NCBI GenBank assembly: GCA_015680685.1
Contig: MNCI01036654.1
Coordinates: 153,932-191,746, forward strand
DNA: 37,815 nt
Direction: 5' to 3'
Origin: Gnetum montanum
Taxonomy: Eukaryota; Streptophyta; Gnetopsida; Gnetales; Gnetaceae
Below the pieces are notes generated by a model. The model saw only the letters and a list, made by a program, of their open reading frames with translations. It made no database searches and was not told the origin of the DNA. A program made the translations under genes and the position numbers. Shown here piece by piece: positions 1 through 13,022 of the stretch. Positions within the stretch are counted from its first letter, which is position 1, and every line of letters begins with the position of its first letter.

Positions 1-950
1 TATAATTATTATATTTTAGATTTAGGACACAGTTGCAAGTGCTGCAGACTTTGGAGACAGGTGTAGCTAGGGCAAGGAGCTTGGTAATCCTAGTGGGTGA
101 TCTGGAGAAGGCCCTACAATAGGTTGAGTAGTTTTGGTGTTTTAGGCCAGGGTTTGATTGTAACAGTGGTAGTGAGGATTTCATTGTTGCAGGTGACAAG
201 GGTTTTACTATTGCACTGGACACAGCAACAGCAAAGTGCATGCATGAGGTATAGCAGCCTAGGCAACAATGATAAGCATGCAATGTGGCTAGATCAACGC
301 ATAGCAATTGTGACAATGACATGGCTAGAGAGGTGTAGGCAAGCAATAAAGTGTGGTAGTAGTAGGCAATAATAGTGTGATTGTGGTAGCAGCAAGCAAT
401 AGTAGCATGGTTGCTATAGTAGAAGGTGACGGTGCACGCGAGAGAAACAACAACAATTATAGTAGGTGATAGCTATGGTGTGTGGTGTAGAGTAGCAATA
501 GAGCATAGTGCATTAAGGATTTTTAGCACACAAAGGCAGAACATGGTGTGATTAGGATAACCATGATGACACATCCAGCAGTGATAGTGATGATAAGTGA
601 GGGCTTTTGTAGGGAAAGGTGTCAGCAAAGTGCTAATAATAAGTAAGCATGGTTGTGGCAGTGTAGAAGCAGAAGAAACGACAAGGTCAATGCCAATGTT
701 GGCACAACAGGTGAAGTGTAGGTAAAGACAGATCACGATGCACATAGTAGCAATGGTGACAATAATGATGGCAAGCAATGGAAAGAAATGGCAAGGTCAA
801 GACAAATGCACAACCACCAGTCCTTGCACTTGCTTGTGTTTTTCTAGCAACACATTCATTACTAGGATTGATGGCAATAATGGTCTCACCAATGATATTT
901 ACTAACATGGATGGTTAGATTGAGTTCTTTGGTTCTCTCATTTGGATAGA
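1..950. repeat. Unassigned low-complexity stretch with degenerate ~29 bp repeats
   Basis: No gene recognised. Between about 320 and 440, three to four degenerate units of roughly 29 bp share the words gcaagcaataa, gtggtagtag and gcaatagtag. The rest is G/A-rich with short open frames on both strands that have simple composition (Ile/Thr/Cys/His runs on the minus strand) and no family signature. By position it would be the continuation of the tandem-repeat region lying 5' of antisense gene A, but no clear 185 bp units can be followed here. Confidence 0.4.
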
Positions 951-1740
951 TATCAAGATCATCATTGTTATATGCTAGCTAATGTATTTAATGCTCATCC
1001 TAGTGTATTTTCTAGGTTTAAACCAATTTTGACCTCTTTTTGCCTTGTTCTTTAGTGCTTCAAGATCATTGAAGGCTTGGGTTAGGCGTCAAGGCTAGGG
1101 TTAGCAATTTTGAAGACTATTGAAGGCCTTATGAATGTATTTTATGTTTAATCTCTCCAAAATATGTTGGTAGCATATTTAATGCTCATGCCAGTGTACT
1201 TTGGAAGGATAAGTAGATTTTAACATGTTTATGATAGGCTTTTCAAGGTTCTGGGGCTACCAAAGGCTCCTATTAAGATTTGAGGTTAATATTTGTAATT
1301 TGAAGGTTACTTGGAGGTGTTGTTCATGCATATCATAGTCATTCCTCCATATAAATACACTGACCAATGTATCTTTGACCTATGGTAAATGTATAAATAT
1401 TTAGAATGCTTTGTTTTAGGTGTTATTAAACCATTTTCTAGCACTTAGAGTCTTCTGGTGGTAGTGCCTAGGATTCTAGATTGGGATGGAACTTTCTTGA
1501 TCACAATGGATAAAGGATGGATAGTTGGGAGATGAACCTTGACCACGATTAAGCCTACAACCTATTTCAAGGTTTCAATGTTTGCTTGGGCATTAATTGC
1601 CCGTGTATTTTTGGTTTAAAGTTTTAAATCCCATTGCATTAGGATTTTTAATGGTTTATTGGGAAGGCATCCTGTGGGATCCACCCAAACTAAAAGGTTA
1701 TGTGAAATTTAAAACCAAGAAAACCTAACATATTTATAAC
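950..1740 (+). repeat. Remnant of the ~190 bp tandem repeat upstream of gene A
   Basis: Two stretches resemble each other about 193 bp apart: 'atttaatgctcat' followed by 'agtgta' near 985 and again near 1,175. Nearby text also echoes the large array at 18,000-21,600 ('ttcaaggttctggggctacc', 'gttcatgcat'). The position just upstream of gene A matches the position of the big array relative to gene B. The copy here is short and heavily diverged. Confidence 0.4.
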
Positions 1741-1749
1741 TTTTCACTT

Positions 1750-4700
1750 GTGAACATTAAATTCATGGAGTGTTGGGCAGGCATTATGAATGTAATGGTT
1801 GCTATACTAATGCATAAGTCCACGGAGGGTTTTCATATTGAAACTTTATGCAAAATATTTTCTCTAGCTTGGTTCTTGTACATAGCACTTAGAAAAAAGA
1901 TTTTCCAACTGTTATTAGCATCAGCTTCACCTATATTCAATGTATTTTTTTCTATTCCCCATCACCAAGGTAGTGTAGTTGCAGAGAAGCTAAGAATTCT
2001 ACTTAAACCTTGTAAGATTTCAAAGAGGAGAGGAGGAACCAGCAAGAATCCCACACTAGAGGAGGTAGATGATACTACTAGAGGCATCTCCCATCTACCA
2101 AAACCATCCACTGATGAAGGCTCTTCTAGCATGATTGCCAAGTTCCCTTCTCTCACTATTTTTAACTAGTTTTCAGTACAGTATAGAGGTGTCTTGTATT
2201 ACCTAGGCCATCATGCTGGAAAAATTTTGGTTTTATGTGGCTTAAATGTTGCATTTAGGTTGTGTTAATGTTTTCACATTGTGATTTCAGTCTTAGGTTC
2301 TTTCTATACAAAATTATGAATTTTTGTTTGGCCTTGTTCTATGCATTTTGACTGTTTTTTTTTTTTTTTTTTACTAAAAAGTGGTTAAATTTTTCAATTT
2401 TATATAAGGATATCATACAAAAATTTTAGTTTTTGATGTCATAGGATTGTTCTCTACTATTCAATAGTCACATTGGATGATGAATCACTATTTTTAGAGC
2501 TACGGTTAATTTTTTATGATTTTTTCCATAGACCAATGCACAATGATTTTTTAATTTTTACGTATTTTTTGCCTTTAATGACTAACAACGTTGGTATACA
2601 TTGCCTTATTTTTATCAATGTCCTAGCCTCTTGGGGGTCTCTGGGACAATGTAGAAGGGTTCTACATAAGACTTTGGATTTTTAAAAGTTTTTTCATAAT
2701 TTTCTGAGAAGTTTCACTACAAATTGGTTTTTTTGAAAAAATTCAAAGTGACTCCAAGCTACTTTGTGAATTTTTCTATGCTTGTTACTAAAATGTTGGT
2801 ATAGGAGTTGTGTTTAATTATTCATATTTATATTTCCTAGAGTTAGAAAATTTCTTTTGGTAATTTTTTGTCAAATGTTTGGTTACATGAACTACCTAGT
2901 ACAGTTGTAGTTTCATCTAATGGACCTGCAAGCTTTCCAGCCTACACTGGCAATATTGGTTAATTTTTTGTGTTTTGTAGGCTATTTTTAAGGTCTCTAA
3001 TGGTTATTTACATGGTGTATATTGGTTTTTCAATAGGTTTTTAAATTTTTCAAAATTTTTATCTAGATTTCCTAGAGTTTTTACTAGAGCTATTTCACTG
3101 TAAACTAGTATTTCTAGTCAAAATTTCATCAAATTTAAGTTGAAATTTTTATACTAGTTAATGCATTATTAATAATGGCTTTAAAATTTTTATATAATTG
3201 TTCTTATATTTTAATGTTTGACATAAAATTTCTGTAATTTTTTATGCATTCTTTAATTATGTGATTGCCATCATTGTATTAGGCCACTTGGTTTTTCACT
3301 TAGTTGTTTGCAAAAATGTCAATAACTTGAGTTTTGCTTCTTTGTCATGGTTGTAATGTTGGATTTAGTTTTTTTGTCTTGTATGTTGAAATTTACATTA
3401 TAGTTATTATTATTTTTATTTATATGTTGTTAAATTTTGTTTATTATTATATAGTGTTTTAATGGCTATTGGTCAATTTTCAGGGCCTTTTTGAAACTCA
3501 TCTTAGTAGTGGTTGAACTAGTGGGGATTTTATGTCACATAAATACACTAGGACCAAATAGTGTCTCCAACATGGTCCTTGATCGTGGTTTTCTTTGGTT
3601 CAAGCCTAGAACCAAAGAGTTGTTAGCATTCTTGCTAAAGAACTTTAGTATGATCTTAAGGTCACACTTGGCCACCAACACTGCAGCTATCATTGCAAAG
3701 ACATTACTAATCAGTTCTGCAAATCGCATTACCAAGTTCATGGTGGATGACCTTGCTAATCATGTGAAAGGTGACTATTAAAATGACATGTACATACTAG
3801 GAACACACAACTTATCCCAAATTTGGGATATGATTGAGTTTATTCTGTACAATGCCAACACATTGATGATAGGCCACCAAGTCCACACTTTGTTTCAAAA
3901 TCCTCCTAGCAGCTTCTACCACTTGCAAGCATAAGTGCCATCCTAATTTTCTGTTCACTTGTTTTCATTAGGCTATTTGATTTTAATAATTTTTTATTGC
4001 ATTCATATGTTGCAGGTATAAAGTGCATGATGGAGGATTAATTAAGAGTGACCAGGTCTTACCCTTGGCACACATGGCATTAGAGGCTTTTGCACAAGGT
4101 CCATGTATGAGACTTGTGGTGTTGGGGTAGCTCAGGGATGACTTCAACAAATATACTTCATGTTACTCTTAAGTCTACGACAAGTGTGTGGTTAATAAGA
4201 CTACTCATATTTCATGGGGACTTCCAGACTTAGGCATATATGCACATATGAATGCTATGACCCCTATGTTGCTTAAACCAAGTAAGAAAATTTAATAGTT
4301 CTTATTTTTTTAATTTTTTAATTATCAATGTCAATGTTCTCTAGTTGTGTTGTGTTTTTTGTTACTTAGGCCTTAATTGCTTAATTGGTTTCAATTATGT
4401 ACTTATGACTTTAATTTTAATTTTTTTTACTATGTTTGTTATATATATATTATTTTGTGTGATGTGCTCATGCTAAAGGCTAATGGACTATTCATGTTGT
4501 GTTGTAGATCCTATGCCCAAATCTACTATTGCTGTAATCACCTCGAGACATGTATAGTAGACACTCATTCTTAAGTGGGGTAAAGTAGATTTAGTGCAAG
4601 AGTGGTTAGCTAGTAGAGCACCTAGAAATATCTTGAAGAGGATTATCAATGCAAATTTGCTCAATTTATTTATGATTCCTAATCCATCAATGCCTACTAC

Positions 4701-7332
4701 AAAGATGGTGAATGTCATTGACTCTTTTGACAAAGGAGTCAAGAAATTCATCTCTCATGTTCATAGTGTGCCTATTAGCTTGTCCATTAATGAATCCATG
4801 TTTAGAGACCTCTTTGGCATACCTTGTGATGGTATGAAGGTTTCCATGAGAGTAGGAAAAGAGGTGGACCATAGATAGGAGGTTAAAAAATGGCTTAACT
4901 CTTGTTGTAATAATGATGGGTTGCCACTAGACTAGTGCCAGGTCATAGAGGTCAACAAGATGTATCCATTGTTCCACTCTAGAGAATTTCCCATGTTGTT
5001 CCAAAAGAAGATCCTTGGTATTCAATAGGCTTGGATCATGAGAAGGTCCTTATCAAGAATGCTAAGTTTAACTAGGTTGCTCACTTATTCTCTAGGCTAC
5101 AGGATGAAATCCAAAAATTATGAAATAATCTTGAGATGATATGTCATATGCATTTTGCATTTTTTATAGCATAGAGATTCATGGAATTCTTGGTGATCAA
5201 GAAGGATGGAAGATGAGTAATTCATGATCCATCCCAATTTTTAAACCTTGGGTAAAACATATTGTTCTAGCCATGTAGGTTTAGGATCTAGTAGTTGAGG
5301 AGATTGAGGAATCATTATCTATTACCACTAAGAAATTTAGTGGTGAACATTATCCTTCCCATGACAACATGGGAATTGAACCCCATATTATCCATGGAAA
5401 TGACAAAAGAGCCAAGGAGTTATGTGCTGAGGTTGATGGTGAAACCAAAGCAAAAGCTAAATAGGCCACTAGTTGAAGAAAATGGTTATTGTTGTTGAGT
5501 AGCTAGCGAAAAAGAAGATATCTGTTAGGCTTATCCAGTCACATGACACTATTTAGGTATGTTTTTTGAATATTTGTTATTTTTTCTTCTTCTATTATTT
5601 CGAAAATTTTTTATGTTATGCTTATATTTATGTCATTATATTATTTTTAGGGAAATTTTGCTAACTTCTTCTACATTTTTCCTTTGCCATTCTTGTAGGG
5701 AAATAACAAGAACTTGTAGCCTAGGCAATAGTAGAGGTAGAGAGGAATGCCAAGAAGAGGAGACAATAAGGAAACAAGAGGAGAATGAACCAAAACCTAA
5801 TGAAGCATTAGATGCCTTAGATGTCATACTTGAAGATTCAATGTTTAATGATGAAACTCACATTGACATCTTGCATAATCCTCCAAGTATTTATGCATAT
5901 TAGTTTATGTGTTGCATCTTATAATTTTATGTTAAAATTTCTTTTAATGTTTTAGTTGTGTTGATGGTTATACTTGTTGTAGTTCCTGAACCCCTTCCAA
6001 AAGCATCCACTTCCACATTTCCTATGAAATCATGGGCTAAGATTTCTAATAAGATTGAATTTATGGGAGGCATGGATGAAGACATGATTGATTGGTTACA
6101 ATAGATAGCCCCCAATGTTTGTAAGAGCAATAGCATGCTTTTCCTAAAAATTATTTCAATATTTATATTTTTTTATATGTTGTTTTACCTACATTTTTAT
6201 GGCTCTCTATGTTTTGTGCTTACATGATTTTAGTATTTAAGAAGGTTTTTTGGTTACCTTTTTTTTTCTTTACCATTTTTCATGTGTACATATTTGTTGT
6301 GATTTTTTTGTAGTGTCCAAGGTTCAATGGGACCCTAAGCATGACATTGAACTTGACAAGTTACCTACACTACTACCTAAGGTAGAAAATGTTTCACAAA
6401 GGTTGTATGAGGGGACCATCGAATATGCCCTCTCATGTGCTAGGACTTCATGGGAATGTCAATGCTCTAACAAATTCCTATGAGAAAAAGTTATGGCATT
6501 GGAGAAAGAAAACAAGTGGCAAGTAGAGGAGATCAAAGACCTTAAAGACCACACGGAGTTTATAGAGGCTCCTTGTATACTAAGGAGATAGAGTGGTCAC
6601 ACTACTAGAGCACCATCTATGGAAAGATTTCTTTAGCTAGGAGTAATGCCAAAAAGGACATTCAAATGGCCTTATTAGTTCATAAGATTAGAGATTGGTG
6701 GAACTACTACACTTGGATCCTTGAGTAGGACAAGAAAAAAAAGGACCACAAGCACTGGTATAAGGTGAAAAAAGAGAGTTATTACAAGTGGTTGTAGGCA
6801 AAAGTTATAAAGAGCTAAAAGTTGTAGATGTTTGTATAGCAAATCAATGCAAAGGATGCCTTTAAGTTGTTTGAAGTCTCTTTGGTAGTGTCTAATTTCC
6901 CTACACCTTAAATTACTACCACTTTAGGGGAGGCAACTACTGATATCCTTTCATGAGAGCCTCCAACATGGATGGATCTTGAGAGGAGGAACATCTTGAT
7001 GAGTGTACATCTTGGGGAGGTAGACTAGGAAAACATGAATGAAGAATAGATTCTTCATCAATTAGAGACTAGCCTCGTAAACTTTCCTCCATAAGACCTT
7101 GCCCTAGAACCTTAACATATTTGATTTTTTAAGTTTTTATTTTAATATATTTTAGTTTAGTTTGTATTTTATTTTCATTTTTGTTTTGTTGTTATGTTGT
7201 TATGTCTTGGCTACATAGGTTACTAAATAATTTTGTGTTTTATTTAATTTTTATTCTTTTTGTGGTGCAGGGCAATAGTCCTAGTGCAATGATGATGATG
7301 ATGTTCCTCCTCCTCCTCCAATTTTATCATAG
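1750..7332 (+). pseudogene. Multi-exon antisense gene, copy A (unknown protein, decayed)
   Basis: Unrecognised gene of about eight exons, inferred by matching it to copy B (about 22,000-27,069). Likely exons: 1 within 1,750-2,168; 2 3,484-3,930; 3 4,016-4,281; 4 4,508-5,556; 5 5,699-5,886; 6 5,983-6,120; 7 6,314-~7,113; 8 7,271-7,332. Introns are T-rich with GT/AG ends (tttcag, ttgcag, ttgtag, gtaaga); the exon 2 donor looks mutated (ataagt). Exon 1 shares RGxxSKNP with B, and exon 2 shares VELVGIL and SHLATN/SHLSTD. Exon 4 carries VQEWL, APR, IDSF, then KVLIKNAKF and HMHFAFFI. Exon 5 is acidic. Exon 7 has a probable coiled coil (SCARTSWECQCSNKFL, then Glu/Lys-rich). Exon 8 is DDDDVPPPPP. Stops, mostly TAG or TAA, interrupt exons 3, 4, 6, 7 and 8, and exon 5 has a frameshift. 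It lies tail-to-tail with gag-protease A. An extra antisense gene of a Tat-type retroelement is my inference; a captured DNA-transposon gene is the alternative. Confidence 0.65.
2169..3483 (+). other. Long T-rich intron 1 of gene A
   Basis: About 1.3 kb of T-rich sequence without sustained coding frames, including an 18-T run at 2,355-2,372. It ends in a good acceptor (ggtcaattttcag) directly before the conserved exon 2. Copy B has a matching intron of 1.36 kb in the same place (22,157-23,520). The donor in copy A is eroded, so the left edge is approximate. Confidence 0.55.
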
Positions 7333-8059
7333 GCCTATCATTCTTATCATGTTTTGGTTGCTTTAGTTGTGATGTCGATGTTATTTTTTATTATTGGATA
7401 TTCATAGTCATTTGAGACTATGATATAGTTCATTGTTATTTATTTTATTGTTGCATCATGTAATCATCCCTATTGAACTTATTATTATTTTTATTATCAT
7501 TGTTAACTAGATTTTTATCACACTATGTGATTGTGGCTATTGGACATGGAGAATTTGGTTATAATATTTTTTAAATATCATCTATATTTTTTTAGGATTT
7601 TTATTTTATGTATTTTATGTTTTATTTTTTATAATAAGGCTACATTGATTAAAATGCAAGGCCATAAGGCAACGATTGGTAAAATATCAACACGATCAAG
7701 CAAAACAAAGTGCAAAATATGGTATAATGACAATAATAGAAATAAGGAAGAAAAAAGTTATAAATGCATTGCTAGTTTAAAGCCTTGGTATGCCATAATA
7801 AATTTTTTAAATAAGTTTCTATGTTTTAAAATTTTTATGGAATTTTCAAGTTTTTAAAACATTTTTATGATACTTTTATATTTTATAAAGGAAAGCATAA
7901 AAGGAAAATCATGAATAAGAATAAATTATAAATTTCATGCATAATAAAGCTAAGAGAAGGAAAATCATGATAAAGCTAAATGATACATGCAATCAAAAGT
8001 TTAAAACTAGACTATGAAATAAAAACTTAAAAAAGGTCACATGGTTATTAAAATAGGGG
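7333..8059. other. Spacer between gene A and gag-protease A
   Basis: AT-rich spacer of about 0.7 kb, the same length as the matching spacer in copy B. It contains a single recognisable unit of the ~29 bp repeat at about 7,769-7,796 ('gctagtttaaagccttggta'), where copy B has about seven. No other coding signal is evident; the small open frame at 7,531-7,857 is Lys/Phe/Ile-rich and looks like AT-rich chance sequence. Confidence 0.5.
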
Positions 8060-11000
8060 CAAGTGAGGAGGGGGATGTACTCAATTGTGAAACTATTTGC
8101 TAATCTTCAAAAGATTAGGAAAAGTATATAGTCTTCATATACAATCTTGTACTTGCTATTTCCCTCACTAACTACATTGAATGGAAGCTCTTCCCATGGT
8201 GCATTCATAGTTTGGTTGTTTTTAGGCTTGGTTGGGCTTCCCAACTTCACTCTTAATACTAGGAGTTTCTTCCTAAAACTCCACTTCTAACCCTTGCTCC
8301 ACGTCAACGTTATTGATTTTGAAGGGAACCACACTATCACCATGAATAATTATTTCATCTTCCTCATACATCAAGAAAATTTCTTGATGGATGGGGGAGG
8401 AAATTGTGTGTAATTAAGCTAGCCAGGGCCTCCTCAAGATGAGATTAAATATTTTTATCTCTTCCACCACCAAGAAGTTGGTTGATGTAGAGAATTACTC
8501 CTCTTATATGAAGTCTAAGGAGATGAAATCCTTTTCTACTACCCATGATCTATTAAAAAATTTAAGAGTAGAGGTAGGAGGACTTTGCATGTGCCCCACT
8601 AGGCCTAATCATTAAAAAATGGTGAAAGGTATAACATTGGTCACTATCCCATCATCAACATGCACCTTGTGTACCTTGTATTGCCTAATCTTTATGGTTA
8701 TAAAGAAAGGTGCCCTTGTTATCTTACCATCCTAGGAATTTTTCTTAACTTCACTATTACTATGTGAAGGTAGTACCATCACTACATTAATAGACTCTTC
8801 ATTAGCAAGAATGTCTTTGCTAACAGGAATTAAAGTTAACATATTTACTAAGGCTTTATGATGGGTGAAAGAGATCATTACTAGGTCATATAGGCTAAGA
8901 GAAGTGTTCTTCTATTTCAAGGATAGTTTTACCTATTCAATAGCATTGAGGAAGTCTTTATCATTGGACATTAATTTCTCATTCTTATTGACCTTAACTT
9001 CCTCCAATCTTCCTAGGATTCAATCTTCATGTTTTAAGGTTTGTGGCTTAGTCACCTTTCCCTTCTCTCGTTATTTTAGGTACTCCCTTAGCTCACTAGT
9101 TGAATCACTTTGAGTGTTACAGCTCATGAAAATGGCTAAATGGGAGTGGGCTTCAATGGGCCCATCACTTTCAAGGTTTTTTCCTGCTTGTTGTCTTTGG
9201 CCTTAGGCTTTTGAATAGACTTCTTGCATTGCTTGGTAGGTAATTTCTTGTTGCTGGACTATGAAGAAGTTGTGTTGGTGACCACAAGAGGACATTGGTT
9301 AGCTTGTGTTGAATATTTGGTAGTAGCAAGAGGGGGCATTCTAATGATGAATGGTTCTTTGGGAGATGTTGGTGATGGTATCATTATGATAAAAGGAGTC
9401 CTTAAACCAGATGAAGCTATAGGGTTCCTTTCATCCTAAGGAGACATCCAAATCACAAATGGTTCCCTAGCAAGTCTTGGGTTACTACTAACGTTGAATG
9501 TTGCTATCATGTATGGCTTGTTATTTACATTCAATGGGTCTTTATACGCTTGCATAGATTGGTTTTAAGGCCTAATCAAGTTGGAGGCATCCAACACTAA
9601 CTCTCCATTTTATATCATCTTTTATAGGTCATCCTTTAAAGCTAAAGAGAAATCAATGTCATGACTAGGCAATTGATGATAGTGGAAAAATCAATTAAGT
9701 TTGAAATACTTTGGTACCAATGGATCATCCTAGGTTGCTAAAGTGGAATCCTTAGCAATTTCACATAACAATTCATGTCTTTGCAAGCATTCGCAATCAT
9801 TCTTTTGTATTGGATTTGGCCACTCTTAAACAACTAGTTAAGGGGCTCAAATGGTTTTAATGGATACTTGGTGTATTTTGACCAATCTTTGCTCTTGAAC
9901 TTAGGCCTTGTGTGGTTTGAGGTAGAGGCCCCTAATGTTGACAGTTGGTTCATTGTGGTAAGGGCCTTGGGTTGACTTATTTTTAGCCCCTAGGAAGTCT
10001 TGTTTTATTTGGTCATAGTGGCCGCAACTACATGGTTTTACTTTCTCCTATTCTTGTCTTTATTTTTGTGCTAATTCTTGTATGCTATGTAGGTAGGGTC
10101 ATGGCTAGCTTCAATAGCATCCTCTATGTTCTTACTTTGTGAGAAAGCCTGGCTAAGGGATTGTAGGTCTAGATAATATAGTTTGGACTTGATGAAATCA
10201 TTGGTCATTTTGAAAATGGCCAAAAGATGAATTTTGGTTATAGGCTCAAGATTCTCATTAAGTATAGAATTTCATTACTAGATAAAATTTTGGACAAGTT
10301 CAAGAGGCCCTTGTTTGATTTTTATTAGTTGGTCAAGGGTGGTGTCTAGTTTCAAGTTATACTTGAAATGATTCATGAATTGTAAAATAAAGTTCTCTAA
10401 TGAGACGATGATTCCTCTAGGTAATGTGTAGTACCATCCCAAGGATTTCCTAATTGAGACATAGAGAAGATTTGCATAATGGTATGTGGCCAAGCCTATA
10501 GTAGTAAGCATTCATAATGAAATATGGTAAGGTGTGCATTGGGATTACCCTCATCATTATATTTTGTGAGCTATAGGATAGGAATGCCCAAGGAAAGAGT
10601 GATTTGGAGGAAAGTTATACTAGTGAGATCATCTTGGTAAAAGTCTATTGCTTTTACTATCTATGTGGTGGAAGCTTTAAGCTTACATAGCTCTTTAGTA
10701 AGGTATTGGACCATCTAGAAAGCCTGATTCATGACTTGGGGCACTTCAGTGAACTTGAAACTTTGTACAAATGGTTGAAAGGAAAGTTAACAAGCTTGTG
10801 GCCTCATGATAAGTAATGGAAAGGATGGAAGAGTTGTGTGATCATGCTTGTATAGATTCTAAATAGTGAAAAAGAGGTCTACATTAATACTTGAGGAACA
10901 AAGGGGGAAAATGGGGTATGAATAGCTTGAGTGTCCTAGGGTCCCATGGAGGGACCCACTATAATGGAGAAGGGATAAGCCATGATGAACAACATAAGTG

Positions 11001-11655
11001 ATGGCTGCATGAAGTGAGGCTATGTTGCAAAAGGCATGGATGAGAAGAGTGAGGTTAATTGAGGCATCGGTTATGCCTAGTGAATGGCAATGATGGGCAT
11101 TGACCCAAACATGGTAGGATGGGCATGTAAAGAAAAATGTTGGGAAACTTGATCCATAGAAGATGTATAAGAGGCTGAACTAGGTGCAGTGGTTTGAACA
11201 ACTAATTGTTGGAGAAGGCTCCCAATGAAGGCATCAAGTTTTGGTTCAGCCTTGAACCCACGTTGTTCTTCATGCTAACTCTCTAAGCTAATTCCCTCAC
11301 TTAATTCATACATCTCTATTAATTGGACTACTATGTGTTTATGGATGTCAATCAATTTTATTTTGTCATAGGAGGAGGGGACATACTCCTTCCCATTTTT
11401 ATGAATTAACTTAAACTCACACTTGAATTCAAATTCTACGAGTGGGATGAGTATTCCTACTTGAATTTTGGTACATATAAAATTATATTATACTTATTTT
11501 ATTGCAACAAAGTTTGAGTTTTGGCCCCTCTACTTAAGTGATTATCTATACTCAACAATAGGTTGATCCTTGGGATCATATATGTGCACTACATCATGAC
11601 TAGAAGTCATGTTTGTCAAGTTGATTAGCAACACAGTTGATTTGTAGAAAGGCAT
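8060..11655 (-). pseudogene. gag-pro: Ty3/gypsy gag-protease, copy A (decayed)
   Basis: Minus-strand retrotransposon gag followed by aspartic protease, broken by many stops. I set the start at the Met shared with copy B (MPFYKS here, MPFQKS there), followed by a common IYDPKDQ/VYDPKDL motif. The capsid-like core lies at 10,511-10,278: GWYYTLPRG, then QFMNHFKYN and TLDQLIKIKQGPLE, the usual layout of plant Retrotrans_gag proteins. Near 9,690 a zinc-knuckle-like remnant reads FHYHQLPSHD, then LALKDDL. The protease follows at about 8,760-8,330 with VHVDDGIVTNVIP and ILRRPWLA. Gag would form the cytoplasmic particle and the protease would cut the polyprotein. No reverse transcriptase follows; antisense gene A lies there instead. 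Family is confident, exact ends are not. Confidence 0.8.
8330..8760 (-). other. Retropepsin domain of gag-protease A
   Basis: The catalytic loop is readable as VHVDDGIVTNVIP around 8,660-8,700, corresponding to the VD-x-G-A/S loop of retroviral-type aspartic proteases. It is followed about 80 codons later by ILRRPWLA, the conserved ILGRPWL flap-distal motif. Several in-frame stops lie between. The same domain in copy B is better preserved. Confidence 0.75.
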
Positions 11656-12162
11656 TAACCAAATATTTAATTTGATTTTGAATTAAAAATTCCAAATAGT
11701 GGAAATTCCCAATGTATAAATAGTTTTAGCTATGTAAAAATGGTAAAAACTGCAATTGCAGGTGACACTAACAATGCTATACAATACACTAGTAAAATTC
11801 AAAATTAATTAATTTCAACTTTTTGGATTTTAGAATGTAAGGAACAAAGGCTTACAGTGCAACTAGTCACTCGGATAAAATTGGTATGAAAAATGTTAAA
11901 ATCATGCTTCCTATTTTTACATTGGGTTTACTTCACCCAACTTGCACTGGAAAAGATACACTAGCTTTGTAGAAAATACGTTGGTTTGGCTTTGTCAAGA
12001 ATAACTATGCTAGGTTCTTCAACCATAAATGCACTAGGTATTTTCTTTATGTCAAATATGATGGTACTTTCACAAAAAATAGGCTAGTATTTTTCCAATG
12101 AAAAAAATATGTTGGATGGTTGTTATAAGAGATATGTTGGTTTGCTTGAGAAAATGTTGCAA
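11656..12162 (-). other. Leader between LTR A and gag A
   Basis: Noncoding AT-rich sequence between the LTR end and the shared gag Met. The primer-binding sequence seen at LTR B (32,612-32,630) cannot be recognised next to LTR A; the corresponding bases near 12,140-12,162 are diverged. Short stretches resemble 33,640-33,890 (for example 'tgtaaggaacaaagg' near 11,837), suggesting a related leader. Nothing else seen. Confidence 0.45.
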
Positions 12163-12852
12163 CCAAAAACCTCGATTGTTAGAAAGAAAAGAGAACTAAG
12201 GATTCTCGATGCAACTAGTTTCCCAACCCTAAATCTCTAGGGCCTTCATGATAAAAATGGGATTTGGGGTGCCCTGGCCAGTCTAACAAAGCAACTAGGG
12301 ACTTTAGAAGATGCAGAATGTGGGAATATAAAAAAATCTAAATAATGCACAAATAATAAACTTAATTTTATTGAACCAAAAAATCAAAACTTAAAACTTT
12401 ATTAAGATAAGAATAAATAATAAGTTAGAGAAATTTGTACAAATGGTGCCTAGATGAGCAAAAAATGGCATTCACTTATGCAAGAGTTCAAAGCCCATTG
12501 AAGCTGAGATGATTTACTTCACGATTTGGGCACTAAGCCACTCTTGATGTTATCAGACCTTCCTTTGTTGTTGCAACCTTGGATCTACCAATTAGGTCAC
12601 TACTAGGGAGGGTGAGAAAGATGGAATATTTGGATGCCAAGTTGTTGAATGCTAGGTTTGGAATCCTAGAATGTAGTGTTAACACCAAAATTCATCAAAT
12701 CTCTTTAAAAAAGAATGTAAGTATGGGAACTTGCAAGAGCTCTTGAGTGCTTGAAAATGTCCCAAGTGTGGAATTGTGTGTATGAAAATTTCTTTAAAAA
12801 ATTCTTAACTTGATAAAAAATTTTGGAACCTCCAAATGATGTTTGAGGTTGG

Positions 12853-12860
12853 ATTTTATA
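12853..12860 (-). promoter_or_regulatory. TATA box of LTR A
   Basis: Minus-strand TATAAAAT about 690 bp from the LTR end next to the gag leader. LTR B has TATAGAAG at the same aligned place (about 33,233-33,240), and the third LTR has TATATAAAT at 34,468-34,476 at a similar offset. This agrees with the U3-R boundary of a minus-strand element. Confidence 0.55.
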
Positions 12861-12954
12861 GGATCCTTGGTCATGAATGGGGCTGCAAATTGGCTTTAAA
12901 TTGGCTACAAATTAGCTACAAATTTAGGTGAGATGGGTGCCCAAATTTGAAGGG

Positions 12955-13022
12955 GTACTATACATAGTAAGTGATTCCCCCATGGTCATTCCATTTACTA
13001 TAAATAGTAACAAGGGCATACC
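12955..13022 (-). promoter_or_regulatory. Conserved double-palindrome block upstream of the LTR A TATA box
   Basis: Contains two near-palindromes, actatacatagt (ending at about 12,968) and ttactataaatagtaa (12,995-13,010), separated by 'gtgattcccccatgg'. The block is almost identical in LTR B (33,355-33,424), with only one or two differences, while flanking LTR sequence is clearly more diverged. It lies about 100-150 bp upstream of the minus-strand TATA box, where enhancer or factor sites would be expected. A role is inferred from position and conservation. Confidence 0.5.

Noticed and set aside
3535-3741. Minus-strand frame opposite exon 2 of gene A
   Set aside because: The plus-strand frame is the one conserved in copy B and bounded by splice sites.
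8865-9439. Plus-strand open frames of 71-82 codons
   Set aside because: They are opposite the gag-protease A coding region and show no conserved features; shadow frames.
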